From Pseudomonas maumuensis (GTDB taxonomy: Bacteria; Pseudomonadota; Gammaproteobacteria; Pseudomonadales; Pseudomonadaceae), in the NCBI RefSeq assembly GCF_019139675.1, contig NZ_CP077077.1, positions 4,154,001 to 4,218,000 on the forward strand: a stretch of DNA of 64,000 nucleotides, read 5' to 3'. Below the pieces are notes generated by a model that worked only from the letters and a program-made list of their open reading frames with translations, was not told the origin of the DNA and searched no databases. Below, one piece after another: positions 10,612 through 20,048 of this stretch. The stretch's first letter is position 1. The number at the start of each line of letters is the position of its first letter. The translations under genes and the position numbers were made by a program.

Positions 10612-11243
10612 GCCTTGCCTCCGGCAACTTCCACTTCGCGGTCGCCCTGCAGCACCTCGACCAGCTTGATCGCCTCCTGCTCCATGCCCACCACCAGCTC
10701 ATCGATGCGGCGCAGCAGGAAGCGGTGGAAGAACACCGCCGGGATACCGACCATCAGGCCGGCCGCGGTAGTGACCAAGGCCTTGGAGATACCGCCGGCC
10801 AGTACCGCGGCGTTGGCGGTCATCTGCGAGCCCATGAAGGCGCTGAAGATGTCGATCATGCCCAGCACGGTGCCCAGCAGGCCCAGCAACGGGGCCATGG
10901 CGGCGATGGTGCCGAGGGTGCTGATGTAGCGCTCCAGCTCGTGGATGACCCGCGAGGCGGCCTCTTCGATGCACTCTTTCATGATCTCGCGACCATGGCG
11001 CGAGTTGGCCAGGCCGGCGGCAAGGATCTCGCCCAGCGGCGAATCGGCGCGCAGGGCCTTGAGTTTGTCACTGGTGAGCTGCTTGTCCTTGATCCACATC
11101 CATACCTGGCCCAGCAGGTGCGGCGGGGTGACACGGCTGGCGCGCAGGGTCCACAGGCGCTCGACGACGATCGCCATGGCAGCGATGGAGCTCAGGATGA
11201 TCGGTAGCATCATCCAGCCACCGGACTTGACCAATTCCCACAC
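10608..11243 (-). CDS. exbB: ExbB/TolQ/MotA-family proton channel
   Basis: 211 aa integral inner-membrane protein with three hydrophobic helices and the family segment GLLGTVLGMIDIFSAF. It is the partner of ExbD. Start choice: an in-frame ATG at 11252 directly abuts GAGGGG (11253-11258) with no spacing, whereas the GTG at 11243 lies 9 nt downstream of that same ribosome-binding site and gives the family-like start MWELVKSGG, so I prefer GTG. It is the first gene of the exbB-exbD-lpxK-trm112-kdsB-PTPase-murB operon. Confidence 0.9.
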   Translation of the reverse strand: MWELVKSGGWMMLPIILSSIAAMAIVVERLWTLRASRVTPPHLLGQVWMWIKDKQLTSDKLKALRADSPLGEILAAGLANSRHGREIMKECIEEAASRVIHELERYISTLGTIAAMAPLLGLLGTVLGMIDIFSAFMGSQMTANAAVLAGGISKALVTTAAGLMVGIPAVFFHRFLLRRIDELVVGMEQEAIKLVEVLQGDREVEVAGGKA

Positions 11244-11351
11244 AGTAAGCATCCCCTCGGAAAAAGGTCGCCACTCTACCATAGGACCGCCTGGGGCTCA
11301 TCTGCCGGAGGTCAGGGAAATCGCCCATCGCCAGGCAAGCCGCATAGCTGT

Positions 11352-11380
11352 CGTGGGAGCGGGCTTGCCCCGCGATGGCG
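11352..11380. repeat. REP-like palindrome
   Basis: GTGGGAGCGGGCTTGCCCCGCGATGG, the Pseudomonas intergenic REP type built on gcgggcttgccccgc. It sits between the exbB start and the comEC stop. Confidence 0.75.
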
Positions 11381-13591
11381 TCATTCGCCCTCCCGCCAGA
11401 ACCTGCGCTCCGCGCGCCCCCCGACCACTGCACCCTGACTCCCCAGGCGCAACCGCAACGCCCCCTCCACCGCCGTGTCATGAATGCTGATCCCATGCCG
11501 TCGATAGCGCTCGATCACCTGCGCATGCGGATGCCCGAAACCGTTACTCCGCCCCCGCGAAATCATCACCCCGCGAGGCGCCAGTGCCTTGATGAACGGT
11601 TCGGTGGACGACGTGCGGCTGCCGTGGTGCGGCGCCTGCAACCAGTCGACGCGCGGATCCTCGCTGGCCGCCAGCCAAGCCTGCTCCGCCGCGGCCTCCA
11701 TGTCGCCGGCCAGCAGCAGGCGCTCGCCACTGGCCACCACCCGCAGCACGCAGGAACGGTCGTTACTGGACGTGCCTTGCGGCCAATGCCACAGCTCGAA
11801 ATCGACCCCATCCCAGCGCCAGCGCTCACCACTTTCGCACAGCGCGGCAGGCGCAAGCCCGGCAACCTCCCCGGCCAGCACCCGCGCCACCGGCAGCCCC
11901 CGGCGCACCGCCGCCGCACCGCCGGCATGATCGGCGTGACCGTGGCTGACCAGCATCAGGTCGAGGTGCCTCACACCCAGTCTGCGCAAGGTCGGCAACA
12001 CTACGCTCTCCCCCAGGTCGCTGCCCCCGTACGCGGGCCCGGCGTCGTACAGCAGCGCGTGATGACGGGTGCGCAGCAGCACCGCCAAGCCCTGGCCGAC
12101 ATCCAGCTGCCACACCTGCACCTGCCCAAGGGGCACCTGCTCGCGCGGCGCCCACAAGGCCACCAGCATCACCGCGCCCGGCAAGCGCAACGGCACACCC
12201 CGAGGCAGCAGCAGCAACAGCGCGCCCAGCGCGACCAACAGCCAGGCCCACAGCGGCAACGGTTCGGGCAGCCATGCGGGCCACTGCCGCGCAAGCTGCG
12301 CCAGCAGGCGAAACAGCCCATCCAGCGAAAGGCCCGCCAGCCACAGCAGCCCTTCCCCCACCCCAGGCACCGGCAACGTCGCCGTGCCGAGCAAGGCCAG
12401 CGGCAACACCGCGAAACTGATCCAGGGCACCGCCAGCAGGTTGGCCAGCGGCGCCGTCAGGCTGATCGGCAGCCCCAGCGCCAGCAGCACTGGCAACAGG
12501 CCCACGGCGATTACCCACTGGGCGCGGCTCCAGGCCTGCCAGGGCCGCCAGGCGCCGAGCCGGGCAGAGAAGCACAGCATCAGCACGCCAACCGCGGCAA
12601 ACGACAGCCAGAAACCCGGCAGCAGGCTGGCCAATGGATTGATCAGCAACACCCCCGACAACGCCAGCAGCAACGGCAAGGCTGCCCCCAGGTGCCTGAA
12701 ACGCAGGCGCCATAGCAACACCACCGCCAGCATCAGGCAGGCCCGCTGCACCGGCACGCCGAAGCCGGCCAACCAGCCGTAGCCCAATGCCGCTGCCATG
12801 GCCAGGCCGCAAGCCCAAGGCAGCCACGGCCAGCGCGATGGCCAGGCGCCCAGCCGTGCCAGGCCCGCGACCAGGCCGTACACCAGCCCGGCCAACAGCC
12901 CGATATGCTGGCCGGAGATCACCAGCAGGTGCATCGTGCCGGTGGCCTGCAGGGTCTGCCAGTCTTCGCGCGCCAGCCCGGCGCCGTCGCCCAGCACCAG
13001 GGCCGTCAGCGCCGCCTCGCGGCCGTGAGCATCCACATTCATCAGCCGCTGGCGCATGGCATCGCGCCAGTCCGCTGCTGCCTGCCCGACCTGCTCGCCA
13101 GTCTTGACCGAGCCGGTGGCGCCGATACCCCGAGCCAACAACAATGCTTCGCGGTCCGGACCGTGGGGGTTGAGCAGCCCATGGGGCTGGCGCAGGTTCA
13201 CCGCCAGGCGCCAGCGCTCACCGGCGCGCAATTCTGGCCCGGCGAACCAGCTCAGTTGCAGGCGCCTGGGCAATTGCGCCCGGCGCGACTCAGGATGCTC
13301 CAGCTCGAAGCGCACGCCGCGCTCCGTACGGGTCGGCAGCCCTACCACCCGCCCCTCCAACCACAGCGTGCGGCCATCCAGCGCCGGGGCCAGACGATCA
13401 TCCAGCGCCTGCTGCGCCGACCAGCAGGCCCAGCAGCCACCCAGCACGAACCAGCCCAGCGGCCAGGCCCGCGTACCCAGACAGGCCAGGGCCAGCAACA
13501 GCAACGGAATCAGCCACCCGACCGGCGGCAAAACGGGCAAAAAACGCAGGCTCACCAGCCCGAGCACCAGCGCCAGCATCCCTGTGCGCAT
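11381..13591 (-). CDS. comEC: ComEC/Rec2 DNA internalisation protein
   Basis: 736 aa polytopic inner-membrane protein that forms the channel for single-stranded DNA uptake in natural transformation. Order: hydrophobic N-terminal segments with a DUF4131-type soluble insert, the Competence transmembrane domain (about residues 220-480) and a C-terminal metallo-beta-lactamase-like domain with SHGHADHAGG around residue 550 and a second conserved PHHGS. Length is typical for Pseudomonas. The start used is ATG 13591. Natural competence is not demonstrated for most P. putida strains, so the in vivo role is inferred from the family. Confidence 0.94.
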   Translation of the reverse strand: MRTGMLALVLGLVSLRFLPVLPPVGWLIPLLLLALACLGTRAWPLGWFVLGGCWACWSAQQALDDRLAPALDGRTLWLEGRVVGLPTRTERGVRFELEHPESRRAQLPRRLQLSWFAGPELRAGERWRLAVNLRQPHGLLNPHGPDREALLLARGIGATGSVKTGEQVGQAAADWRDAMRQRLMNVDAHGREAALTALVLGDGAGLAREDWQTLQATGTMHLLVISGQHIGLLAGLVYGLVAGLARLGAWPSRWPWLPWACGLAMAAALGYGWLAGFGVPVQRACLMLAVVLLWRLRFRHLGAALPLLLALSGVLLINPLASLLPGFWLSFAAVGVLMLCFSARLGAWRPWQAWSRAQWVIAVGLLPVLLALGLPISLTAPLANLLAVPWISFAVLPLALLGTATLPVPGVGEGLLWLAGLSLDGLFRLLAQLARQWPAWLPEPLPLWAWLLVALGALLLLLPRGVPLRLPGAVMLVALWAPREQVPLGQVQVWQLDVGQGLAVLLRTRHHALLYDAGPAYGGSDLGESVVLPTLRRLGVRHLDLMLVSHGHADHAGGAAAVRRGLPVARVLAGEVAGLAPAALCESGERWRWDGVDFELWHWPQGTSSNDRSCVLRVVASGERLLLAGDMEAAAEQAWLAASEDPRVDWLQAPHHGSRTSSTEPFIKALAPRGVMISRGRSNGFGHPHAQVIERYRRHGISIHDTAVEGALRLRLGSQGAVVGGRAERRFWREGE

Positions 13592-13735
13592 GAGATAGAG
13601 CTCCAGAAGCGATCACGACCCCTGAGGCTTAGCCGATTGGCGGGGAAACCCTGCTAATCAATTGTCACAAACTCTGAACGAGGCTGCGTTTCAATCAGGG
13701 CATACTGACGCCCTTCAACCCTGCCGGGAGCCCAC

Positions 13736-14377
13736 ATGCCGCGCCGTCTGTTCAAACGCTACATGCCGGACCCGACCAGCATCCGCGAACATAAATCCTT
13801 ACGCTTCTTCGGCAAGCTGCTGCACGACCCCAACCTCTGGCACCTGAATCGCCATTCGGTGGCGCGGGCCATGGGCGTCGGCCTGTTCGCCGCGCTCATT
13901 CCCATCCCCATGCAGATGCTGCTGGCCGCCGCGCTGGCCATTCCCGTGCGCGGCAACCTGCCGATCGCGGTGAGCCTGGTGTGGCTGACCAACCCGCTGA
14001 CCATGCCGCCGGTGTTCTTCGTCACCTACATGACCGGTGCCTGGCTGATGCAGGTGCCGCCACGCACATTGCCCGAATCGATCACCGTCGACTGGGTCAC
14101 CGAGCAGCTGGCGACGATCTGGCAACCGTTCCTGCTGGGTTCGGTGGTATGTGGGGTGGTGCTCGGCGTGCTCGCCTACTTCACCACCATGGGCTACTGG
14201 CGTTGGTGGGTGGGCCGGCAGTGGCGCCGGCGCCAGTGTCGCTGTGCCGCCAACCGGGGCTCAGGCACGCATGCCGCGGCCGCTGACCAGCAGGCGCACG
14301 CACAGCACATAGAGCACCGCAGTGGCCACCAGCATGAAGCTGATCGCCGTGCCAATACTGATATCCGACACCCCTAG
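13736..14377 (+). CDS. DUF2062 membrane protein with antisense C-terminal extension
   Basis: 213 aa. Residues 1-165 are a DUF2062 domain: an N-terminal basic stretch (RRLFKRYMPDP), GVGLFAALIPIPMQM, NPLTMPPVF and two further hydrophobic helices ending at GYWRWWVGRQW. The function of DUF2062 is unknown. The last ~40 residues (Cys/His/Ala-rich, no family character) read antisense through the 3' end of the ABC permease gene for 117 nt. This looks like loss of the normal stop or a small frameshift near 14225-14245, and most relatives I know of end soon after the last basic stretch. Confidence 0.8.
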   Translation: MPRRLFKRYMPDPTSIREHKSLRFFGKLLHDPNLWHLNRHSVARAMGVGLFAALIPIPMQMLLAAALAIPVRGNLPIAVSLVWLTNPLTMPPVFFVTYMTGAWLMQVPPRTLPESITVDWVTEQLATIWQPFLLGSVVCGVVLGVLAYFTTMGYWRWWVGRQWRRRQCRCAANRGSGTHAAAADQQAHAQHIEHRSGHQHEADRRANTDIRHP

Positions 14378-15040
14378 GATGCCGTAGCGGAACGAGTTGA
14401 CCATGTGCAGCACTGGGTTTGCCAGCGACACGGTCTGCCAGAACGGCGGCAGCAGGTTGATCGAGTAGAACACCCCGCCCAGGTAGGTCAGCGGTGTCAG
14501 CACGAAGGTCGGGATGATCGAGATGTCGTCGAAGTTGCGGGCGAACACCGCGTTGACGAAGCCCAGCAGCGAGAAGATGGTCGCGGTCAGCAGCACCACG
14601 ATGACCGTCACCCCCAGGTGATGCACCTGCAGATGGGTGAAGAACAGCGACAGGAAGGTCACGATCACCCCCACCGCCAAGCCGCGCAACACGCCACCCA
14701 ACACATAGCCGACAAGGATGGTGTGCGGCGACACCGGCGACACCATCAGCTCCTCGATGGAGCGCTGGAACTTGCTGCCGAAGAAGCTCGACACCACGTT
14801 GCCATAGGAGTTGGTGATCACCGACATCATGATCAGCCCCGGCACGATGTACTCCATGTAGGTGAAGCCACCCATGTCGCCGATCTGCCGGCCGATCAGG
14901 TTACCGAAGATGACGAAGTACAGGACCATGGTGATCGCCGGCGGCAGCAAGGTCTGCGGCCAGATACGCAAGAAGCGCCGCACTTCGCGGTAGACGATGG
15001 TGTTCAGGGCGACCCAGTTGGTGCGCAATTCCACACTCAT
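14261..15040 (-). CDS. ABC-2 type transporter permease
   Basis: 259 aa inner-membrane permease with six predicted hydrophobic helices and the ABC-2 signature region around LTPLTYLGGVFYSINLLPPFWQ. It resembles YadH of E. coli. With the ATPase encoded immediately upstream (ATGA overlap at 15037-15040) it forms an exporter whose substrate (drug, lipid or polysaccharide) cannot be told from the sequence. Its 3' end overlaps the convergent DUF2062 reading frame. Confidence 0.9.
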   Translation of the reverse strand: MSVELRTNWVALNTIVYREVRRFLRIWPQTLLPPAITMVLYFVIFGNLIGRQIGDMGGFTYMEYIVPGLIMMSVITNSYGNVVSSFFGSKFQRSIEELMVSPVSPHTILVGYVLGGVLRGLAVGVIVTFLSLFFTHLQVHHLGVTVIVVLLTATIFSLLGFVNAVFARNFDDISIIPTFVLTPLTYLGGVFYSINLLPPFWQTVSLANPVLHMVNSFRYGILGVSDISIGTAISFMLVATAVLYVLCVRLLVSGRGMRA

Positions 15041-15969
15041 ACGGCCACCTTCGACAGGTTCTTTTCCACCAGGGACACGAACAGCTCCTCGAGTCGGTTG
15101 GTCTTGTTGCGCAGGCTCTGCACCTCGATGTTCTTCAGCGCCAGCTGGCCGAACAGCGCGGTGATGCCGATGTCCTTGTCCACCTGCACCTCCAGCGTGT
15201 GCGGGGTGATCAGCCGGCACGGGTAGCCCTGCAGCTCAGGCGCGGCGGGCAGGTCGTGGCGCAGGTCGAGGACGAAGGTCTCAACATGCAGCTTGCCCAG
15301 CAGCTGGCGCATGCTGGTGTTCTCGACGATGGTGCCGTGGTCGATGATGCCGATGTTGCGGCACAGCTGCTCGGCCTCTTCGAGGTAGTGGGTGGTGAGG
15401 ATGATGGTGATGCCTTTCTGGTTGAGCTCGGTGAGGAAGCTCCACATGGAGCGGCGCAGCTCGATGTCCACCCCCGCAGTCGGCTCATCGAGGATCAGCA
15501 GGCGCGGCTCGTGGATCAGCGCGCGGGCGATCATCAGCCGGCGCTTCATGCCGCCGGACAGCGAGCGCGAAGGCACGTCGCGCTTGTCCCACAGGCCCAG
15601 CTGCGTGAGGTACTGCTCGGCGCGCTCCTTGGCCACCTTGGGCGGGATACCGTAGTAGCCGGCCTGGGTGACGACGATGTCGAAGGTCTTCTCGAACTGG
15701 TTGAAGTTGAACTCCTGGGGCACCACGCCCAGGCAGCGCTTGAGCGCCGCGGGCGACCGGTCCAGGTCGTTGCCGAACACGTTGACCGTGCCGCTGGTCT
15801 TGTTCACCAGGGTCGAGAGAATGCCGATGGTGGTGGACTTGCCGGCGCCGTTGGGGCCGAGCAAGGCGAAGAAGTCGCCTTCGGCAACGTCCAGGTCGAT
15901 GCCCTTGAGGGCCTGGAAACCGTTACCGTAGGTCTTGGTCAGCTGTCGAATGGACAGGGCGGAACTCAT
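15037..15969 (-). CDS. ABC transporter ATP-binding protein (YadG-like)
   Basis: 310 aa cytoplasmic ATPase. Walker A GPNGAGKST (38-46), Q-loop in VVPQEF, signature LSGGMKRR, Walker B RLLILDEPTAGVD and the H-loop THYLEEAEQL are all intact. A C-terminal ~80-residue extension is typical of ABC-2 exporters of the CcmA/YadG type. It overlaps the permease gene by 4 nt. Palindromic sequences just upstream (16064-16094) may hold its regulatory site. Confidence 0.93.
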   Translation of the reverse strand: MSSALSIRQLTKTYGNGFQALKGIDLDVAEGDFFALLGPNGAGKSTTIGILSTLVNKTSGTVNVFGNDLDRSPAALKRCLGVVPQEFNFNQFEKTFDIVVTQAGYYGIPPKVAKERAEQYLTQLGLWDKRDVPSRSLSGGMKRRLMIARALIHEPRLLILDEPTAGVDIELRRSMWSFLTELNQKGITIILTTHYLEEAEQLCRNIGIIDHGTIVENTSMRQLLGKLHVETFVLDLRHDLPAAPELQGYPCRLITPHTLEVQVDKDIGITALFGQLALKNIEVQSLRNKTNRLEELFVSLVEKNLSKVAV

Positions 15970-16063
15970 GGCGGGTCAGGTACCGATGAAAAAGGTTCGG
16001 GACACGCCAGGTAAAGACACTGGCGCAGTGAGTGCGGCCATGGTGCAAGGCCCGGCCGCACAA

Positions 16064-16094
16064 GTACAGTCACATGTATCGATAGTGACTATCG
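16064..16094. promoter_or_regulatory. Candidate operator upstream of the ABC exporter
   Basis: Two adjacent dyads lie in the 133-bp gap between the GST stop and the ABC ATPase start: TACAGTCACATGTA (arms TACA/TGTA, about 16065-16078) and CGATAGTGACTATCG (16080-16094, perfect 7-bp arms). The spacing and symmetry look like a repressor site. No regulator gene is adjacent and none is proven. Confidence 0.35.
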
Positions 16095-16102
16095 AAGTGG
16101 CG

Positions 16103-16726
16103 TCACGTCAGGGCGGTCATCACCGCCGCCTGGTAGGCCGGGCGTTGCTTCAGGCGCTCGTACCAGGCTTCGAGGTGGTACATGGCCGGGCGTTCAATCG
16201 GCATTTCGAACCAGGCGTAGATGAAGCTGCCCAGGGGGATGTCGCCCATGCCGATCTGCTCGCCCGAAAGGTACGGCTGCTTGGCCAGGGTCTCGTCGGC
16301 GATGGCCAGCAACTGGGCGCATTGCTTGTGCGCGGCGTTGATCGCCACCCAGTCGCGCTGGTCCTCGGGGGTGCGCAGCAGGCCCCAGAACAGCGGGCGG
16401 AAGGGGCCGGCGAAGGACGAGGTGGTCCAGTCCATCCACTTGTCCGCCAGGGCGCGCTGGCGCGGGTCGTCCAGGTACCAGCCCTGCTCTGCACCGTACT
16501 CGGCGCACAGGTAGCGCACGATGGTGTTGGACTCCCACAGCACCAGGTCGCCGTCTTCGAGCATGGGCACCAGGCCGTTGGGGTTGAGCGCCCGGTAGTG
16601 CGGCTCGTTGACCACGCCGAAGGCGCCGCCGGCATCGATGGACTCGAAGTCCAGGCCCAGCTCGTGGGCGATCCACAACGCCTTGCGCACATTGCTCGAA
16701 TTCTTGCGGCCCCAGATCTTCAGCAT
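16103..16726 (-). CDS. Glutathione S-transferase family protein
   Basis: 207 aa. The N-terminal thioredoxin-like domain begins MLKIWGRKNSSNVRKALW, where the Ser of NSSN is the likely glutathione-activating residue. VPMLEDGDLVLWESNTIVRYLC is the conserved glutathione-binding region (cis-Pro and Glu-Ser). The C-terminal half is the all-helical domain. Start ATG 16726. It could detoxify electrophiles or act as a beta-type GST; the substrate is unknown. It is transcribed away from fadE, which starts 218 nt away. Confidence 0.9.
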   Translation of the reverse strand: MLKIWGRKNSSNVRKALWIAHELGLDFESIDAGGAFGVVNEPHYRALNPNGLVPMLEDGDLVLWESNTIVRYLCAEYGAEQGWYLDDPRQRALADKWMDWTTSSFAGPFRPLFWGLLRTPEDQRDWVAINAAHKQCAQLLAIADETLAKQPYLSGEQIGMGDIPLGSFIYAWFEMPIERPAMYHLEAWYERLKQRPAYQAAVMTALT

Positions 16727-16944
16727 GGCAACGTCCTTATGAATGCGGGAGGGCGGACAGTCTACTCCAAGCGGTGGGCGGCGCCAGTGAAACCAGGAGG
16801 GGTCGCCTTGCGCCCCCAGAATCCATCGACCGCCACCGAACTCCCAGCGCCCTACCCTGTCATTTCCTAGGCAGGCCATCCGCCCCGGCGCGTCTAAGCT
16901 CTGTTGGGTCGGCCCCCGCCCCCCGCTTCCAAGGAGGAAGAATC

Positions 16945-19392
16945 ATGTTGCTGTTGTGGTTGCTGGTCCTGGTGCTTGGCGCCGCGTATCTCCTGCACCG
17001 GCGCCTGGCGCCCCTGCAGATCCTCGCGGCCATCGCCGCCTATACCCTGCTGATGGGCATCTTCAGCACCGCGCCAGGCTGGCTGCTGGCGCTGATCTGG
17101 GTGGTGATCGCCGCCAAGGCCGCCTTCTTCATCTTGCCGGAGCTGCGCCGTAAACTGTTCACCGTGCCGATGTTCAGTTGGTTCCAGCGCACCCTGCCGC
17201 CGATGTCCCCCACCGAGCGCGAAGCCATCGATGCCGGCACCGTGTGGTGGGACGGCCACCTGTTCAGCGGCCGCCCCGACTGGAACACCCTGCTCGACTA
17301 CCCCGCGCCCAAGCTCAGCGAGGAAGAACAGGCCTTCATCGACGGCCCAACCGAGCAATTGTGCGCCATGGTCAGCGACTGGCAGATCGGCCAGGACCTC
17401 GACCTGCCGCCACAAGCCTGGGATTTCATCAAGCAACACGGCTTCTTCGCCCTGATCATCCCCAAGGAATACGGCGGCAAGGGCTTCTCGGCCTACGCCC
17501 ACTCGCAGGTGGCGATGAAGCTGGCCACCCGCAGCGGCGACCTGGCCTCCACGGTGATGGTGCCCAACTCCCTGGGCCCGGCCGAGCTGCTGCTGCACTA
17601 CGGCACCGAGGCGCAACGCAACCACTACCTGCCACGCCTGGCGCGCGGCGACGATATCCCCTGCTTCGCCCTGACCGGCCCGCTGGCCGGCTCCGACGCC
17701 GGCGCCATGCCCGATACCGGCGTCATCTGCAAAGGCCAGTGGCAAGGCGAGGAAGTCATCGGCCTGCGCCTGAACTGGGAGAAGCGCTATATCACCCTTG
17801 GCCCGGTCGCCACCCTGCTGGGCCTGGCCTTCAAAGCCTATGATCCCGAGCACCTGCTGGGTGAGCAGACCGAACTGGGCATCAGCCTGGCGCTGATCCC
17901 CACCGACCTGCCGGGCGTCGACATTGGCAAGCGCCACCTGCCCCTGGGCGCCGCGTTCATGAACGGCCCCAACAGCGGCAAGGACGTGTTCGTGCCGCTG
18001 GACTGCCTGATCGGCGGCCAGGAAATGCTCGGCAAGGGTTGGATGATGCTGATGAACTGCCTGTCGGTGGGCCGCTCCATCTCCCTGCCGGCGGTCGGCA
18101 CCGGCGCGGCCAAGTACACGAGTCTGGTCACCGGCCAGTACGCCCGCGTGCGCGAGCAGTTCAACGTGCCGCTGGCCGCCTTCGAGGGTATCCAGGAGTC
18201 GCTGGCGCGCATCGGCGGCAACGCCTGGCTGATGGACAGCGCTCGGCTGCTCACCGCCCAGGCCGTGGACCTGGGCGAAAAACCCTCGGTGTTGTCGGCG
18301 ATCCTCAAGTACCACCTCACCGAGCGCGGCCGCGAATGCATCCAGCACGCCATGGACGTGCATGGCGGCAAGGGCATCATCTTGGGCCCGAACAACTACC
18401 TGGGCCGCAACTGGCAGGGCGCGCCGATCTTCATCACCGTCGAGGGCGCCAACATCCTTTCGCGCAACCTGATGATCTTCGGCCAGGGCGCCATCCGCTG
18501 CCACCCGTTCGTGCTCAGGGAAATGGCCCTGGCCGGGCGCGAGGATCATGACCAGGCGCTCAAAGAGTTCGACGACCTGCTGATGCAGCACATCCTGTTT
18601 GCCGCCGGCAACGCAGCCAGCACCCTGGTGCTGGGCCTGGGCCTGGGGCATTTCGAGAAAGTTCCGGGCGATGCCCTGAGCCAGGGTTACTTCCGCGCCC
18701 TCAACCGCCAGGCGGCGGCCTTCGCCCTGCTGGCCGACCTGTCGATGATGTTGCTGGGGGGCGCGCTCAAGCGCCGCGAACGTCTGAGCGCGCGGCTGGG
18801 CGATGTGCTCAGCTACCTGTACCTATCCAGCGCCGCGCTAAAGCGCTACCACGACCTTGGCTCGCCAGAGCACATGCGCCCGCTGCTGCGCTGGGCGCTG
18901 GAGGAAAGCCTCGGCCAGGCGGAGAAGGCGCTGGACACATTGCTCGACAACTTCCCCAACCGCCTCATCGGCTGCGCCTTGCGGGTGCTGGTGTTCCCGT
19001 TCGGCCGCCGGCATACCGGACCAAGCGATGAACTGGATGCCGAGGTGGCCGCGTTGATCGGCCGACGCAAAGGCGACCCGGCGCTGGAAGCGGTGCTGGA
19101 GGGCTGCTTCAGGCCTCAGGCCGACAGCGACCCGGTGGCCGCGCTTCAGACTGCCTGCGACCTGCTGGACGATGTGGCCCCCTTGCACAAGGCGCTGCAT
19201 CAGGCGGTCAAGGAAGGCAAGGTGCAAGCGGCAGCTGGGCTATCGGTGATAGACGCCGCCATTGCAGCCGGCGTACTTGACACGGAGGAAGGCCAGCGCC
19301 TGCATCAGGCCGAACAGGCGCGGCGGGTGGTGATCGACGTGGATGCGTTCGACAAGGCGCAACTGGAGCCTGTGACGGGCAAGATTCGCTGA
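16945..19392 (+). CDS. fadE: Acyl-CoA dehydrogenase FadE
   Basis: 815 aa, the length of E. coli FadE, which carries out the first step of fatty-acid beta-oxidation (FAD-dependent acyl-CoA to trans-2-enoyl-CoA). An N-terminal hydrophobic region of about 65 residues anchors it to the membrane. The acyl-CoA dehydrogenase fold follows (IPKEYGGKGF, ALTGPLAGSDAG, a conserved GGKGI segment). The last ~250 residues are the FadE-specific DUF1974 region. ATG 16945 is preceded by AAGGAGGAAG, a near-perfect ribosome-binding site. Monocistronic. Confidence 0.95.
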   Translation: MLLLWLLVLVLGAAYLLHRRLAPLQILAAIAAYTLLMGIFSTAPGWLLALIWVVIAAKAAFFILPELRRKLFTVPMFSWFQRTLPPMSPTEREAIDAGTVWWDGHLFSGRPDWNTLLDYPAPKLSEEEQAFIDGPTEQLCAMVSDWQIGQDLDLPPQAWDFIKQHGFFALIIPKEYGGKGFSAYAHSQVAMKLATRSGDLASTVMVPNSLGPAELLLHYGTEAQRNHYLPRLARGDDIPCFALTGPLAGSDAGAMPDTGVICKGQWQGEEVIGLRLNWEKRYITLGPVATLLGLAFKAYDPEHLLGEQTELGISLALIPTDLPGVDIGKRHLPLGAAFMNGPNSGKDVFVPLDCLIGGQEMLGKGWMMLMNCLSVGRSISLPAVGTGAAKYTSLVTGQYARVREQFNVPLAAFEGIQESLARIGGNAWLMDSARLLTAQAVDLGEKPSVLSAILKYHLTERGRECIQHAMDVHGGKGIILGPNNYLGRNWQGAPIFITVEGANILSRNLMIFGQGAIRCHPFVLREMALAGREDHDQALKEFDDLLMQHILFAAGNAASTLVLGLGLGHFEKVPGDALSQGYFRALNRQAAAFALLADLSMMLLGGALKRRERLSARLGDVLSYLYLSSAALKRYHDLGSPEHMRPLLRWALEESLGQAEKALDTLLDNFPNRLIGCALRVLVFPFGRRHTGPSDELDAEVAALIGRRKGDPALEAVLEGCFRPQADSDPVAALQTACDLLDDVAPLHKALHQAVKEGKVQAAAGLSVIDAAIAAGVLDTEEGQRLHQAEQARRVVIDVDAFDKAQLEPVTGKIR

Positions 19393-19422
19393 TCGGACGA
19401 CGGGGCCGCTGTGCGGCCCTTT

Positions 19423-19517
19423 CGCCGCGGTTCGTCGCCACGACGAGCCGGCTCCCACACCGGTCGCATCGTTTTCAAGGCCAACGCTGTACCTGTCGGA
19501 GCCGGCTTGCCGGCGAT
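19423..19517. repeat. Pair of REP elements downstream of fadE
   Basis: CGCCGCGGTTCGTCGCCACGACGAGCCGGCTCCCAC-type REP (19423-19458) and an inverted, shorter partner TCGGAGCCGGCTTGCCGGCGAT (19496-19517), in the 236-bp gap between fadE and the next gene. The pair may form a hairpin at the fadE mRNA end. Confidence 0.85.
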
Positions 19518-19628
19518 AAGGCCGGTACCAGCAACACAAGACAGTACACTGACGATCAACGCCGGGTGCCTCACCCGCCCAACCGGCGTATACTCCGCCC
19601 CCCGTTTCAACCACCGAGGACCGCCGCC

Positions 19629-20042
19629 ATGGCCACCCCCCACCTGGACTACCACCTGCACCTGCTCCACCACCTGCGCACCATCCTGGCCGCGCTGGGT
19701 GAAGCCGAACAGGTTCCGGAGGAAAGCCACGCCCTGTTCCTCGAGCGCTTCGACGAACTACTCACCCTGCTGCCGCAAGACCCACTGCAAAGCCAGTACC
19801 TGGGCCAGGACCTGATCTGCCAGGTGATTCAGCGCTATCCGCAAATCGCCCATCTGGTGCCGCGCGACCTGCTGTGGTTCTTTGGCGGTGACTGCCTGCA
19901 CTTCATGCCGGACGTAGAGTTGGATCTGTATCAACAGTTAGAAGAGCGGCGCTACGCAGCCGAACAGCAGGGCGAAAGCTTCGACTGGGTAGAGGAAAAG
20001 CGGATCAGACTGTCAGCCGCCACCCAAGATCCGCATCAATGA
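19629..20042 (+). CDS. Conserved Pseudomonas protein of unknown function
   Basis: 137 aa, soluble, no signal peptide. His/Leu-rich N-terminus (HLDYHLHLLHHLRTIL) and an acidic body with LVPRDLLWFFGGDCLHFMPD. I recall a homologous gene after fadE in P. aeruginosa, so this is core genome and not part of the island, but no function is known. ATG 19629 has a GAGGA ribosome-binding site. A TATACT (19589-19594) is a possible -10. It is the last core gene before the accessory region. Confidence 0.82.
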   Translation: MATPHLDYHLHLLHHLRTILAALGEAEQVPEESHALFLERFDELLTLLPQDPLQSQYLGQDLICQVIQRYPQIAHLVPRDLLWFFGGDCLHFMPDVELDLYQQLEERRYAAEQQGESFDWVEEKRIRLSAATQDPHQ

Positions 20043-20048
20043 TGCGCT

